Below, piece after piece: positions 17,247 to 26,406 of a stretch of 64,000 bases of DNA. A model generated the notes under the pieces. It worked only from the letters and a program-made list of their open reading frames with translations, had not been told where the DNA came from and did no database searches. The position numbers were made by a program, and so were the translations under genes. The stretch lies in NCBI GenBank assembly GCA_026014705.1, contig JAOZHU010000015.1, forward strand, positions 152,188 through 216,187, read 5' to 3'. Origin of the DNA: Candidatus Bathyarchaeota archaeon (GTDB lineage Archaea > Thermoproteota > Bathyarchaeia > Bathyarchaeales > Bathycorpusculaceae). Numbering within the stretch: position 1 is the first letter of the stretch; the number at the start of each line of letters is the position of its first letter.

Positions 17247-18758
17247 ATGTCAAAGATACTGCATGGCGGAAGAATAGGCGCATTGCGAAAAGACGTTGCC
17301 GAGTTCACGTCATCAATAAAAGACGACGTTAAACTTGCAAAAGCCGTGGTCGACATTAACAAAGCACACGTAGTAATGCTAACTGAACAGAAAATCATCA
17401 AGAAAGCCGACGGCGCAAAAATCCTCGCCGCTTTGACCAAGCACACCGATATACCGCTAGATGCCTCTTCTGAAGACGTGCACATGGCTGTAGAAGAAGT
17501 AGTGCTCCAAGAGACAGGCGCCGAAATAGGCGGAAACCTGCATGTCGCCAAGAGCCGAAACGACCAAGTTGCCACGGCTGTTCGCATGGAACTGAGACGA
17601 AACCTGCTTAGCCTTATGTTTTCAGTAGTGGAGCTGCAGGAGAGTCTGCTGGCAACGGCTGAGATGCATCTCCAAACTGTTATCTTGGAATACACTCACC
17701 TGCAAGCAGCGCAACCAGTGACTTTCGCACATTACCTGATTTCGCATTTTGACGCTCTGGAGCGAGATTTGCAGAGACTGCAGGAAACCTACGCGAGAGT
17801 TAACCTTTCCCCAATGGGCGCAGGCGCTTTAGCTACAACAAGTTTTCCCATAAACCGCGAACGCGTAGCGGAACTTCTAGGCTTCAACGGCATAGTGGAG
17901 AACTCAATTGACGCTGTGGGTAGCCGAGATTTCCTGCTTGAAACCACCGCGGCGCTCACACTCATTGCTGTCAACCTCAGCCGCTTAGCCGAAGACTTGA
18001 TTGTATGGAGTGCACCCGACTTCGGCGTAATTGAACTTCCAGACGAATTCGCTTCCACCAGCAGCATCATGCCCCAAAAGAAGAATCCTGAAGTTTTGGA
18101 GGTCATCCGAGCGCGAGCCAGCCACGTGTTAGGCGATTTTGTGGCGTCTGCCGCCGCCATAAAAAGCCTACCGTCAACCTATAACCTGGACTTCCAAGAA
18201 GTCACTCCGAAACTGTGGGCAGCCGCTGAAACTGTTAACTGCGCCTTAAATATTTTCGCCAAGCTTATTCCTAACCTGAAAGTGACAGCAGACGTTTCCC
18301 GCAAAGCACAAACAAGTTTTGCAGCGGCAACCGAATTGGCTAACATGCTTGTGCGGAAATACAATGTTCCTTTCCGAACAGCCCACAAAATAGTCGGCGT
18401 TCTCGTAAAGCAGCTAATAGAAGCTAAGCAGACATTCTCAGATGTCACGCCCGTCCTGCTTCAGAAAATCGCCCAAGAAGTAGCCAGCATCAAACTTATT
18501 GTCAAAGCAGATGACATCGCAGAGGCAACCGACCCATTGAAGATAGTTGAAGCTTACGCTATCGTGGGAGGACCAGCGCCAACAGTGGTCAAACGTGCAT
18601 TAACCGTTCGCATGAAACGCTTGGCTGCCGCGAAATCTTCTGTGTCTCAGCTGCAGCAGAAGATAGTTGAAGCAGAGAGCCAGCTTCAGTCAGCAGTCAA
18701 CTCTTTTCATGGGAATTCCCATGAAACGGAAGGTTTAAAAATTCAAAATGGTAGGTAG
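17247..18758 (+). CDS. argH: Argininosuccinate lyase
   Basis: 503 residues from ATG at 17247, preceded by GGGAGA (17234-17239); a TTG at 17232 is the alternative. Fumarase/aspartase superfamily. Landmarks are HVAKSRNDQVATAVRMELRR (near 100), a TYTHLQ-type EYTHLQAAQPVTF segment, and the signature loop TSSIMPQKKNPEVLEVIRAR (about 271-290) with the catalytic serine. It cleaves argininosuccinate to arginine and fumarate. At about 500 residues it is somewhat longer than many (about 460) because of its C-terminal tail. The end of the gene contains a perfect palindrome and the carA TATA box. Confidence 0.93.
   Translation: MSKILHGGRIGALRKDVAEFTSSIKDDVKLAKAVVDINKAHVVMLTEQKIIKKADGAKILAALTKHTDIPLDASSEDVHMAVEEVVLQETGAEIGGNLHVAKSRNDQVATAVRMELRRNLLSLMFSVVELQESLLATAEMHLQTVILEYTHLQAAQPVTFAHYLISHFDALERDLQRLQETYARVNLSPMGAGALATTSFPINRERVAELLGFNGIVENSIDAVGSRDFLLETTAALTLIAVNLSRLAEDLIVWSAPDFGVIELPDEFASTSSIMPQKKNPEVLEVIRARASHVLGDFVASAAAIKSLPSTYNLDFQEVTPKLWAAAETVNCALNIFAKLIPNLKVTADVSRKAQTSFAAATELANMLVRKYNVPFRTAHKIVGVLVKQLIEAKQTFSDVTPVLLQKIAQEVASIKLIVKADDIAEATDPLKIVEAYAIVGGPAPTVVKRALTVRMKRLAAAKSSVSQLQQKIVEAESQLQSAVNSFHGNSHETEGLKIQNGR
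18705..18742 (+). promoter_or_regulatory. Palindromic operator-like site and promoter of carAB
   Basis: A perfect 22-bp palindrome with half-site TTTCATGGGAA occupies 18705-18726, inside the 3' end of argH. It is followed 6 bases later by GTTTAAAAAT (18733-18742), a TATA-like box that would start transcription near 18764-18768, at the carA start codon. An operator just upstream of the BRE/TATA fits an archaeal activator or repressor site. Control by arginine or pyrimidine status is a guess. Confidence 0.55.
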
Positions 18759-18767
18759 AATAGGGCA

Positions 18768-19910
18768 TTGGTCCCAGAACATAACACCAGCAAAAGTAAG
18801 AAAGCAGTTTTACTTTTAGAAGATGGCACCCTTTTCAGAGGGCAAGGCTTTGGAGCAGTGTGCAAGACCACTGGCGAAGTAGTTTTCTCAACTTCGATGG
18901 TTGGCTACCCCGAAGCCCTGACTGATCCGTCATATAAAGGACAAATCCTAACGTTAACCTATCCTCTTGTGGGCAACTATGGTGTCCCGCCCTATGATCT
19001 CAACTTCGGCATTCCGCTTTACTTTGAATCAGAACGCATTCAAGTTCAAGGGCTGGTTATCCACGAACTATGCCATGAGCCGTACCATTGGGCGTCAACA
19101 AGAACCTTAGACAGATGGCTTTCCGATGAAGGGATTCCAGGCATATATGGCATAGACACCAGACACCTCACAAAGAAACTCAGAACTCACGGCGTAATGC
19201 TAGGCATCCTCCAAGTATGCAAAGAAGGAGAAGAGCCTGACCTGGACCACCTCCTGCAACAAGCCAAGAGCATTCCAGACCCAAACCTAACCGATTTGGT
19301 AAAGGAGGTAACCGTGAAAGAGCCCGTTTACTACAAAGCCAACGGCAAAGACACGGTCGTTCTGATTGACGCGGGAGTTAAGAACAGTATTCTGCGGAAT
19401 TTTCTAAAACGCGGCGTCAACGTTACACGAGTGCCTTACGATTTTTCAGCCAAAGAAATCTTGGAGTACAAACCAGGCGGCGTAGTGGTGAGCAATGGTC
19501 CAGGCGACCCCAAAAAATGCGCTGAAACCATAGCGTGCGTGAGAGAGCTCGTTGAAAAAGTTCCCGTGATGGGCATCTGCTTAGGCAACCAGATTCTGTC
19601 ACTGGCGATGGGCGGAGATACTTACAAGATGAAGTTTGGGCATCGCTCCCAAAACCAGCCTGCACTGGATTTGAAGACAAACCGTTGTTATATTACCACG
19701 CAGAACCATGGTTATGCAATCAATGAGAAATGCCTTGAAAAATCGCCTCTTGACTGTTGGTTCATAAATGCCAATGACAAAACCGTTGAAGGCGTCAAGC
19801 ACAAGAGCAAACCCGTTTTTGCAGTCCAGTGGCATCCTGAAGCGTCGCCTGGACCCTACGACACCGAGTTTCTCTTCGACACGTTCGCGAAGCTGATGGG
19901 GGCTGTATAG
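18768..19910 (+). CDS. carA: Carbamoyl-phosphate synthase small (glutaminase) subunit
   Basis: 380 residues from a TTG that coincides with the predicted transcript start (leaderless). The N-terminal CarA domain (VLLLEDGTLFRGQGFGA) precedes a class I glutamine amidotransferase domain. Visible there are VSNGPGDPKKC, the nucleophile loop VMGICLGNQILSLAMGG, and the His/Glu pair in FAVQWHPEASPGP. It supplies ammonia from glutamine to CarB for carbamoyl phosphate used in arginine and pyrimidine synthesis. It is followed after 2 bases by carB. Confidence 0.93.
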   Translation: MVPEHNTSKSKKAVLLLEDGTLFRGQGFGAVCKTTGEVVFSTSMVGYPEALTDPSYKGQILTLTYPLVGNYGVPPYDLNFGIPLYFESERIQVQGLVIHELCHEPYHWASTRTLDRWLSDEGIPGIYGIDTRHLTKKLRTHGVMLGILQVCKEGEEPDLDHLLQQAKSIPDPNLTDLVKEVTVKEPVYYKANGKDTVVLIDAGVKNSILRNFLKRGVNVTRVPYDFSAKEILEYKPGGVVVSNGPGDPKKCAETIACVRELVEKVPVMGICLGNQILSLAMGGDTYKMKFGHRSQNQPALDLKTNRCYITTQNHGYAINEKCLEKSPLDCWFINANDKTVEGVKHKSKPVFAVQWHPEASPGPYDTEFLFDTFAKLMGAV

Positions 19911-19912
19911 AA

Positions 19913-22900
19913 ATGCCCAAGTTTGACTGGATACGTAAAGTTCTGGTGTTGGGCAGCGGTGCCATAAAAATTGGAGAAGCCGCCGAGTTTGATTATTCTG
20001 GAAGCCAATGCCTTAAAGCCCTCAAGGAGGAAGGCATCGAAACCGTTCTGGTAAACCCGAACATAGCCACTATTCAAACTGACCCCCGGCTGTCTGGAAA
20101 AGTGTATTTACTCCCTGTAACGCCTGAATACGTTGAGCAAGTGATTGAAAAAGAAAGACCTGACGGCATCCTATTGGGTTTCGGCGGGCAAACAGCGTTA
20201 AACTGCGGCGTGGAACTCGCAAGAAAAGGTGTCTACGAAAAATATGGCGTAAAAGTTCTGGGGACGCAAATCGAAGCAATAGAAGACACGGGAAACCGAG
20301 AGCGTTTTAGACAAGCAATGGTCAAAGCTGGGGTGCCGCCGTTAAGAAGCAAAGCTGCTTCAACAGTGCGGGGCGCTCTTGACGTTGCCAACGAAATCGG
20401 CTACCCCGTCATAGTCCGCGTGGCTTATACTCTCGGAGGCAGAGGCGCAGGTGTAGCCCACAACGCTTGGGAGCTAAAGGAAATAGTCACGCGAGGCTTG
20501 GCTCAGAGCAGAATAACTCAAGTGCTTGTGGAAGAGTACGTGGGTCACTGGAAAGAAGTTGAGTACGAAGTAATGCGTGATTACGCGGATAACTGCTTAA
20601 CCGTGTGCAACATGGAAAACTTCGACCCTATGGGCGTGCACACAGGCGACTCAATCGTAATAGCGCCTTCGCAGACATTGACAAACCGCGAGTACCACCT
20701 CATTAGATCCGCATCTATCGCGGCGATTCGAAGTCTGGGCATAGTCGGAGAATGCAACATTCAGTGGGCTTTGCATCCGAAGTCAGAGGAGTTCCGCGTC
20801 ATAGAAGTCAACTCGCGCTTGTCGCGCAGTTCAGCGCTTGCAAGCAAAGTCACAGGTTACCCGCTAGCGTACATAGCAACGAAATTGTCCATAGGTTATA
20901 CGCTTCCTGAATTGATAAACAAGGTCACGGAAGTCACCACTGCTTGTTTTGAACCCGCTTTGGACTACGTTACAGTTAAGATTCCGCGGTGGGACCTGCA
21001 GAAGTTCAAGAACGCAGACCGACACATTGGTCCTCAGATGCGATCGGTAGGCGAAGTAATGTCTATCGGTCGCTGCCTTGAAGAAGCCTTGCAAAAGGCG
21101 GTGCGCATGTGCGATACAGGCAAGATCGGGCTGGTCTGTAACCTTGAAGAATCAGAATCTGAATCGATAGAGAAAATCAAGGATGTGCTGGCGAATCCCA
21201 CTGACGAGCGTCTCTTCAAAATAGTCAAAGCCCTGAAAAGAGGTATCTCGGTTGAAGAAATCTATCAACTGAGCGGTATTGATCCATTCTTCTTGTATAA
21301 AATTCAGAACATCATAAACATGGAAGAAAGACTGCGGGCACTACAGCTTAAAGATAGTGCGGCGCGCGAAACTGTGCGTGAAGCCAAGCGTCTGGGCTTT
21401 TCTGACGAGCAAATAGCAATCTGCATAGGCGCCAGCGAGGCTGAAGTTAGACAGTTTAGAAAAACGGCGAACATTATTCCCGCAGTCAAGCAGATAGACA
21501 CACTTGCGGCTGAATGGCCTGCAAAGACCAATTATCTTTACTTAACCTATGGCGGAGACGAAGATGACGTAGAACTGGACAGCGGCAAAAGTAAAGTTAT
21601 GGTGTTGGGGGCGGGAGTTTTCAGGATTGGCTCAAGTGTTGAGTTCGATTGGTGCGGCGTCAACACGATTTGGGCTTTGAAGAAAAACGGCATTCAAGAA
21701 GCTATAATGGTCAACTACAACCCCGAAACTGTATCAACAGATTATGATGTTTCCGACAAACTCTACTTTGAGGAGTTAACTACTGAAAGGATTTTGGATA
21801 TTTACGACAAAGAGAACCCATTAGGCGTCATAGCCAGCGTTGGCGGGCAAATCCCAAATAATTTAGCTATGAAACTGGCAAATTCTGGCGTGAAGTTATT
21901 GGGCACAGCGGCGGAAGATATCGATGTAGCTGAAGACAGGTCAAAATTCAGCGCACTGCTGGATCAATTGGGTATTTCACAGCCAGACTGGAGCAAACTC
22001 ACATCTATAGATGCTGCGAAGAAATTTGCGGAGAAAATCGGCTATCCCGTAATAGTGCGCCCTAGCTACGTGCTCTCAGGCTCTGCGATGCGCGTAGCTT
22101 ATAACGAAATGATGCTGGAGAACTTTCTTAATTTGGCAGCGAAAGTTTCTCGCGATCATCCAGTTGTTATTTCCAAATTTATAGACAAAGCCAAAGAAGT
22201 TGAAGTTGACGGCGTTTCTGACGGAGAAACCTGCGTTATCGGCTCAATAATGGAGCATGTAGAGAATGCAGGTGTTCACAGCGGCGACGCCACAATGAGC
22301 ATTCCACCTCAGACGCTTTCTCTTGAAGTTCAAAAGAAAATTGAAGAATGCACGTACAAAATTGTGAAGGCTCTGAAAATCCACGGTCCATACAACATTC
22401 AGTATCTCGTAAAAGACGGTGCTGTCCATGTTATCGAATGCAACCTCCGCGCCTCAAGATCCATGCCTTTCGTAAGCAAGACCCGCGGTTTGAATCTCAT
22501 TGAACTGGCCACTTTGGCGATGCTGGGCAAAAAATTCAGAGAGTTGCAGATATGCGGGCTGCCACCTATCACGCATGTAGGCGTTAAAGTGCCGCAGTTT
22601 AGTTTCATGCGTTTAAGCGGTGCGGATCCAGTGCTGGGCGTGGAAATGCTCAGCACGGGCGAAGTAGCCTGTTTAGGCGAAAACTTTGCTGATGCTTTTT
22701 CGAAGGCGTTGCAGTCTGCCGAATTCAGAATTCCACCTCGCGGAGGCTCCGTGCTCATAACTGTTGGCGGTGAAGAAGCCAAGAGGAGAGTTGTGCCTTT
22801 GGCGAAGGCTTTTGAGGAGATGGGTTTCACGATTTACGCTACTGCTCACACGGCAGAAGCCTTGCAGGCAGCAGGCATAAGCACAGTGTCTGTTCTGTAC

Positions 22901-23188
22901 AAGGTTAAGGAGGCTGATGCGAACCCGAATATTCTCGATTACCTTCAGGAGCGCAAGATTGATTTGGTTATAAACGTGCCTATGGGGAACAAGCAGAAAA
23001 GCTACTCGGACGTTTTGACTGACGGCTACATTATCCGCAGGCAAGCTGTGGAATTCAACGTTCCAGTGATAACGAACTTGGAGTTAGCATCTGCCCTTGT
23101 AAAAGTCCTGCAGCAGCAAGGAAACGATGGCGCTGTTGTTCGCTCCTTGAACGAGTACATGGATAGCTTGCCATGGAAACTCTGGTAG
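19913..23188 (+). CDS. carB: Carbamoyl-phosphate synthase large subunit
   Basis: 1091 residues, complete single-polypeptide CarB. It holds two homologous ATP-grasp halves: VLVLGSGAIKIGEAAEFDYS at the start and VMVLGAGVFRIGSSVEFDWC at about residue 563. Corresponding IGYPVIVRVAYTLGGRGAG and IGYPVIVRPSYVLSGSAM loops follow. The oligomerisation region lies between the halves. The C-terminal MGS-like regulatory domain (about 945 on; INVPMGNKQKSYSDVLTDGY) closes the protein. It makes carbamoyl phosphate from bicarbonate, ammonia and two ATP. It is the last gene of the argG-argH-carA-carB run. Confidence 0.95.
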   Translation: MPKFDWIRKVLVLGSGAIKIGEAAEFDYSGSQCLKALKEEGIETVLVNPNIATIQTDPRLSGKVYLLPVTPEYVEQVIEKERPDGILLGFGGQTALNCGVELARKGVYEKYGVKVLGTQIEAIEDTGNRERFRQAMVKAGVPPLRSKAASTVRGALDVANEIGYPVIVRVAYTLGGRGAGVAHNAWELKEIVTRGLAQSRITQVLVEEYVGHWKEVEYEVMRDYADNCLTVCNMENFDPMGVHTGDSIVIAPSQTLTNREYHLIRSASIAAIRSLGIVGECNIQWALHPKSEEFRVIEVNSRLSRSSALASKVTGYPLAYIATKLSIGYTLPELINKVTEVTTACFEPALDYVTVKIPRWDLQKFKNADRHIGPQMRSVGEVMSIGRCLEEALQKAVRMCDTGKIGLVCNLEESESESIEKIKDVLANPTDERLFKIVKALKRGISVEEIYQLSGIDPFFLYKIQNIINMEERLRALQLKDSAARETVREAKRLGFSDEQIAICIGASEAEVRQFRKTANIIPAVKQIDTLAAEWPAKTNYLYLTYGGDEDDVELDSGKSKVMVLGAGVFRIGSSVEFDWCGVNTIWALKKNGIQEAIMVNYNPETVSTDYDVSDKLYFEELTTERILDIYDKENPLGVIASVGGQIPNNLAMKLANSGVKLLGTAAEDIDVAEDRSKFSALLDQLGISQPDWSKLTSIDAAKKFAEKIGYPVIVRPSYVLSGSAMRVAYNEMMLENFLNLAAKVSRDHPVVISKFIDKAKEVEVDGVSDGETCVIGSIMEHVENAGVHSGDATMSIPPQTLSLEVQKKIEECTYKIVKALKIHGPYNIQYLVKDGAVHVIECNLRASRSMPFVSKTRGLNLIELATLAMLGKKFRELQICGLPPITHVGVKVPQFSFMRLSGADPVLGVEMLSTGEVACLGENFADAFSKALQSAEFRIPPRGGSVLITVGGEEAKRRVVPLAKAFEEMGFTIYATAHTAEALQAAGISTVSVLYKVKEADANPNILDYLQERKIDLVINVPMGNKQKSYSDVLTDGYIIRRQAVEFNVPVITNLELASALVKVLQQQGNDGAVVRSLNEYMDSLPWKLW

Positions 23189-23240
23189 GCTAACTTCGCA
23201 GGCACTGTCGCTGTTTTCTCGATGGCTACGGTTTTTGTAG

Positions 23241-23346
23241 TGCCGGGGGCGGGATTCGAGCCCGCGACTTCTGGTTGTAGGGCGCTTGCCCCTTGCAAAC
23301 TCCAGATTATGAGTCTGGCGCCCTAGCCAGGCTAGGCTACCCCGGC
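23241..23346 (-). tRNA. tRNA-Met(CAU), elongator type, with 32-nt variable-loop intron
   Basis: On the minus strand, the acceptor GCCGGGG (23346-23340) pairs with CCCCGGC (23248-23242), with discriminator A at 23241 and no encoded CCA. The anticodon stem-loop is CCAGA-CTCATAA-TCTGG, anticodon CAT. The T arm is GCGGG-CTCGAAT-CCCGC. Thirty-two extra bases (23299-23268) separate the anticodon stem from the T arm. TCTGG also pairs with a CCAGA at the 3' end of the insert, with AGT bulges on each side. This gives a relaxed bulge-helix-bulge, and splicing would leave variable loop AGTC. A tRNA-Ile decoding AUA is the alternative for a CAT anticodon, but the sequence resembles archaeal elongator Met. 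Confidence 0.85.
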
Positions 23347-23734
23347 GATGGTTGTTGCTATGTTACTTTGGTTGCTTTGAAATAAATCTTTTCTATTCAA
23401 ATCTGCGCTGCGCTTCCGTTTATTTAGAGACTGTTTGTAATTGGGGGTTTTGATTTTTTGGGGTGTTTGTGAAGTGAATAGTGTTAAATTTTCTGGGTTA
23501 GGGAAGTGGGGTTATGGTGTCCTATTTTCGGTTTTTTGGAGAAAGCGATTGTGTTGTGAGGTTCACAGAGTCGCGTGGTGTTTGTTTATTTAGCCAATGG
23601 TGGGGTTGTGTGTGGTTTTCGTAGGGGTTGCTGGAAATAGATGTGTTTCTGCAAGTTGCCTAACAATGGTGGCTGCAAGATTGTTAATGGTTGTTTTGGG
23701 GGCTGAGTAAGGGTTAAGGTTTTTTGTGTTTGGT
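23347..23734. other. 388-bp intergenic stretch, T/G-rich on plus strand
   Basis: No gene or recognisable RNA is seen. It lies upstream of tRNA-Met (TATA-like TTTATTTC on the minus strand near 23378-23388) and downstream of rpiA. The plus strand is unusually rich in G and T, continuing the composition of rpiA and its neighbour. T-tracts that could end rpiA transcription are not obvious. Confidence 0.4.
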
Positions 23735-24454
23735 TTAGGTTGTTTTTTGTTTTCTTTCTATTTTTTCTGTTGTGGTGTTTGTTGTGATGTAGGCTATGTT
23801 GGTGGTGTTGAGGAAGAGTCCTGTTTCGACTATGCCTGGGATTGTTTTTAGGGTTTGTTCGAGTTTTTTGGGGTTGTTTATGGGTCCGAATGTGGCGTCT
23901 ATGATGGCGTTGCCGTTGTCCGTTATTACTGGTCCGAGTTTGCCTTTTGTTTCTCGTATGGTGGGGTTGCCGCCGATTTGTTGGATTTTGCGGTTGACTG
24001 GAGTTAAGGCGAAGGGTATGACTTCTATTGGTACTGGGTGGTTGTTTTCGCCTAGGGTTTGGACTTTTTTGGTGTGGTCGGCTATGATGATGTTTTGTTT
24101 TGTTGCTGAGGCTACGATTTTTTCCCGTGTGAGCGCTGCGCCCATGCCTTTGATGAGGTTTAGGTGTGGGTCTATTTGGTCTGCTCCGTCTATTGTTACG
24201 TCGATTGTGGGGTGTTCTTCTAGTGTAGTTATTGTGATGCCGTGTTTGACTGCTAGGAGGAAGGCTTGGTAGGATGTGGGGATGGCGAGTATGTTTAGTT
24301 TTTCGTTGCGTATTTTTTGGGATAGGGTTTTTATGGCGTAGGCGGCTGTGCTTCCGCTTCCTAAGCCTACGATGTGGTTGTTTTTGATGTGTTTTATGGC
24401 TTCTTGGGCGGCTTTTTGTTTGGCTTGTTCAAGTTGTGTGTTTTCAGGTTTCAA
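23735..24454 (-). CDS. rpiA: Ribose-5-phosphate isomerase A
   Basis: 239 residues from a TTG overlapping the upstream gene by 11 bases. Family motifs are visible: IVGLGSGSTAAYAIKTL (about 28-44), the catalytic Asp region TIDGADQIDPHLNLIKG (about 88-104), and GAALTREKIVASA with the substrate-binding lysine. It interconverts ribose 5-phosphate and ribulose 5-phosphate in the cytosol. The length is slightly above the family norm because of a charged C-terminal tail (TTEKIERKQKTT). Codon use is strongly A/C-biased, like the adjoining coiled-coil gene. Confidence 0.92.
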   Translation of the reverse strand: MKPENTQLEQAKQKAAQEAIKHIKNNHIVGLGSGSTAAYAIKTLSQKIRNEKLNILAIPTSYQAFLLAVKHGITITTLEEHPTIDVTIDGADQIDPHLNLIKGMGAALTREKIVASATKQNIIIADHTKKVQTLGENNHPVPIEVIPFALTPVNRKIQQIGGNPTIRETKGKLGPVITDNGNAIIDATFGPINNPKKLEQTLKTIPGIVETGLFLNTTNIAYITTNTTTEKIERKQKTT

Positions 24455-25154
24455 TTTCCATCTGTCCCAGTTTGTCTAAGACTTTTTCGACTTCGGTTCG
24501 GATTTCTTCTATTCGTTTTTCTGCTTCGGTTTTTGCGGTTGGTTTTTCGGGTGGTTTGCGTTTCTTTTTGGGTTTTGTTTCGTCTTGTTTTTCTTCGGTT
24601 TCTTCTTCTGCTGTTTCCTCTAGTGCGGCTGGTTGTGGTGGTGTGGGTATTTTTACTTCTTTTATGGGTTTTACGTCGATTTTTGAGCGGAGTTCTTCTA
24701 CTTTGCTGGTCAGTTCGCCGAAGCGTTCGCTGAAGAGTTTCATTAAATCTTCTTGCATGCTTTCGAGTTCGTGCAGGGCTACGACGGTTTCGTCTTTGGC
24801 TATGGATTCTTTTACGTTCATCATTCGGGCTTTGTAGGTTCCTGCTAGTCGTTCGCGTTCTTCTTCGGTGATTTTGCCTGCTGCGTGTGCTTCGTATAGT
24901 CTGCGTATGGCGTCGCTGAGGATTTCTCTTTCCAGGTCCAGCATGCGTAACTCGTCTTTGGCGCGTGTGGCGTCTGTGGGTTGGATGCTTTTGGAGATTT
25001 TGAATGGTAAGCCAAGTTCTGCTTCTATGGTGGGTTTTTCTTGGGGTTTTTCGGGTTTTTTGGTGTGTTTTCGCATGGCGTAGATGACGATTCCGCAGGC
25101 TACTACGATTGTTAGAACTATTGCGGTTATGGTTGCGGGGTCGTCTAGAGCCAT
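24444..25154 (-). CDS. Membrane-anchored coiled-coil protein of unknown function
   Basis: 236 residues. The N-terminal membrane segment (about 9-27, ITAIVLTIVVACGIVIYAM) is followed by a basic stop (RKHTKK). A long charged helical region comes next (about 60-165, e.g. ELRMLDLEREILSDAIRRLY and KITEEERERLAGTYKARM). A Pro/Lys/Glu-rich low-complexity linker and a final helix (RIEEIRTEVEKVLDKLGQ) end the protein. The bulk is predicted to face the cytosol. AGAGGATAAC precedes the ATG and a TATA-like TTATATATAC lies near 25185-25198 on the minus strand. It is translationally coupled to rpiA. I do not recognise a functional family. Confidence 0.75.
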   Translation of the reverse strand: MALDDPATITAIVLTIVVACGIVIYAMRKHTKKPEKPQEKPTIEAELGLPFKISKSIQPTDATRAKDELRMLDLEREILSDAIRRLYEAHAAGKITEEERERLAGTYKARMMNVKESIAKDETVVALHELESMQEDLMKLFSERFGELTSKVEELRSKIDVKPIKEVKIPTPPQPAALEETAEEETEEKQDETKPKKKRKPPEKPTAKTEAEKRIEEIRTEVEKVLDKLGQMEIET

Positions 25155-25195
25155 GTTATCCTCTGTATCTCATTGCTTAATGGTGTATATATAAA

Positions 25196-25984
25196 TTATA
25201 TAACTGGTGTCTGCTGTGTGTGTTGCATGGTGGCGGCGAAAAGTTCTGCTTTGCGTCCTGAATGTGAGCAGCATATGCCGGGAATTTTGTTGATTTCTAC
25301 TTTTGCGAAGTGTGCTTCAGCCATTTTTCGGATGTCGTCAAGCTTGAAGCCCAAGTGCATGTCTCCCATTTCTGTTTTGAATTCTTCGAAGTTGTGTTGG
25401 CAGAGGTCGAGAATTACGGCTTTGCCGTTCTTTTTCAGCACGGTGCTTATGCTTCGGAAGACTTTTTCTGGTTCTGGGCTGTGGTGCAGCATGAGTGTGG
25501 AGAATGCGGCGTCGAATTTGCGTGGGATGGCAGCGTAGGCTTTTGCCATTTTTATGCTTGCGTGGAGGTTTTCGGCTATGCCGAGAAACGCGGTTATGCC
25601 TGCTTGTTTCTTTTCTAGCGCTAGCAGCATTGCGGGTGTGGCGTCCATGGCGTAGAAGGTGACGTTTGGGATTGTGCGGTTTACGTTTTGGGCGATTTTG
25701 GCTGTGAAGAACCCTGAACCTGCACCAATGTCCAGCACCTTCGAGCCACTTCGAAGCGCTGGTGGCGAGAGTAAGCGGCAGGTTATGGCTTCGACGATTC
25801 GATTTACGCCTGTTTCGCCGAAATAGCTTTGCACGATTGCGTCGCGTTTTTCGCCTTCCGCAAGCGTGAAATGCTGCACAGTTTTGGCTAATGTTTCAGG
25901 GTTTGTTGTGTCTAAGTTGCGGAAGAACTGTGTCATGTTCAGATTTTGTGTGTATTCTGCGAGTTTGGTGGGCATTTTATTCAC
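25196..25984 (-). CDS. Class I SAM-dependent methyltransferase
   Basis: 262 residues from GTG; an ATG three codons later is an alternative. The SAM-binding motif VLDIGAGSGFFTAKIAQNV (about 81-99) is followed by an acidic residue at the end of strand 2 (FYAMDATPAML). FDAAFSTLMLHHSPEPEKVF marks motif post I, and KNGKAVILDL marks motif III, typical of UbiE/arsenite-type small-molecule methyltransferases. The substrate cannot be told from the sequence. A cysteine pair near the C-terminus (GICCSHSGR) is notable. A TATA-like AAAAAATTAAAG lies near 26017-26028 on the minus strand. Confidence 0.8.
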   Translation of the reverse strand: MNKMPTKLAEYTQNLNMTQFFRNLDTTNPETLAKTVQHFTLAEGEKRDAIVQSYFGETGVNRIVEAITCRLLSPPALRSGSKVLDIGAGSGFFTAKIAQNVNRTIPNVTFYAMDATPAMLLALEKKQAGITAFLGIAENLHASIKMAKAYAAIPRKFDAAFSTLMLHHSPEPEKVFRSISTVLKKNGKAVILDLCQHNFEEFKTEMGDMHLGFKLDDIRKMAEAHFAKVEINKIPGICCSHSGRKAELFAATMQHTQQTPVI

Positions 25985-26130
25985 GGCTTCAGCGTTTATT
26001 AGCGTGCAGGGTTGGCTTTAATTTTTTGCGTAATGCCTAGAGACTATGGGTTTAAGTGGAGGTGTTGTGCTGGCTATTTGGCTTTTTGTTTTGGGTGCTT
26101 GAACGTGCGGCAACAATGTTTGGTGGTGTA

Positions 26131-26167
26131 CTAGCGCGTGGAAAAAACTATAGACCCCTTATAAAAA
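26131..26167 (+). repeat. CTATAG intergenic element, copy 2
   Basis: CTAGCGCGTGG (26131-26141) is followed by AAAAAACTATAGACCCCTTA, then TAAAAAC. It is nearly identical to the inverted copy at 46938-46975, sharing GGAAAAAACTATAG and CCCCTTATA. Confidence 0.6.
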
Positions 26168-26190
26168 CTATAAATAGGCACTATTGTGTT

Positions 26191-26228
26191 TGGGGCAGTC
26201 TATAGCTCCCTCTTAAATTGTTTATTTA
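26191..26228 (+). repeat. CTATAG intergenic element, copy 3
   Basis: GGGGCAGTCTATAGCTCCCT followed by CTTAAATTGTTTATTTAG. It resembles copy 5 (GGAGCAGTCTATAGCTCACT) and copy 1. It lies about 180 bases upstream of the surface-protein array; the alignment with copy 1 extends a few bases further, into GGGTTGGAAG versus GTGTTGGAGG. Confidence 0.6.
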
Positions 26229-26406
26229 GGGTTGGAAGAAGCGTTGCGGGTGAGTCTTCTGCTGTTTTCTGGAGTGGTTTTCTAATAGGTTGCATGGTAT
26301 GTGGTCGAGTCAAGAAATTTTTTCTATAGACAATAATTGTTGTGTCAATAAATCTTTACAAGAAGGCTTTAATGATGGAAACGCCCACGCGTTATTGGGG
26401 AAAAGC

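Noticed and set aside
24374..24837. Two plus-strand open frames rich in Val/Leu/Phe or Ser opposite rpiA and the coiled-coil gene
   Set aside because: They are antisense shadows of A/C-biased minus-strand genes with clear protein features; no ribosome-binding site or domain is visible.
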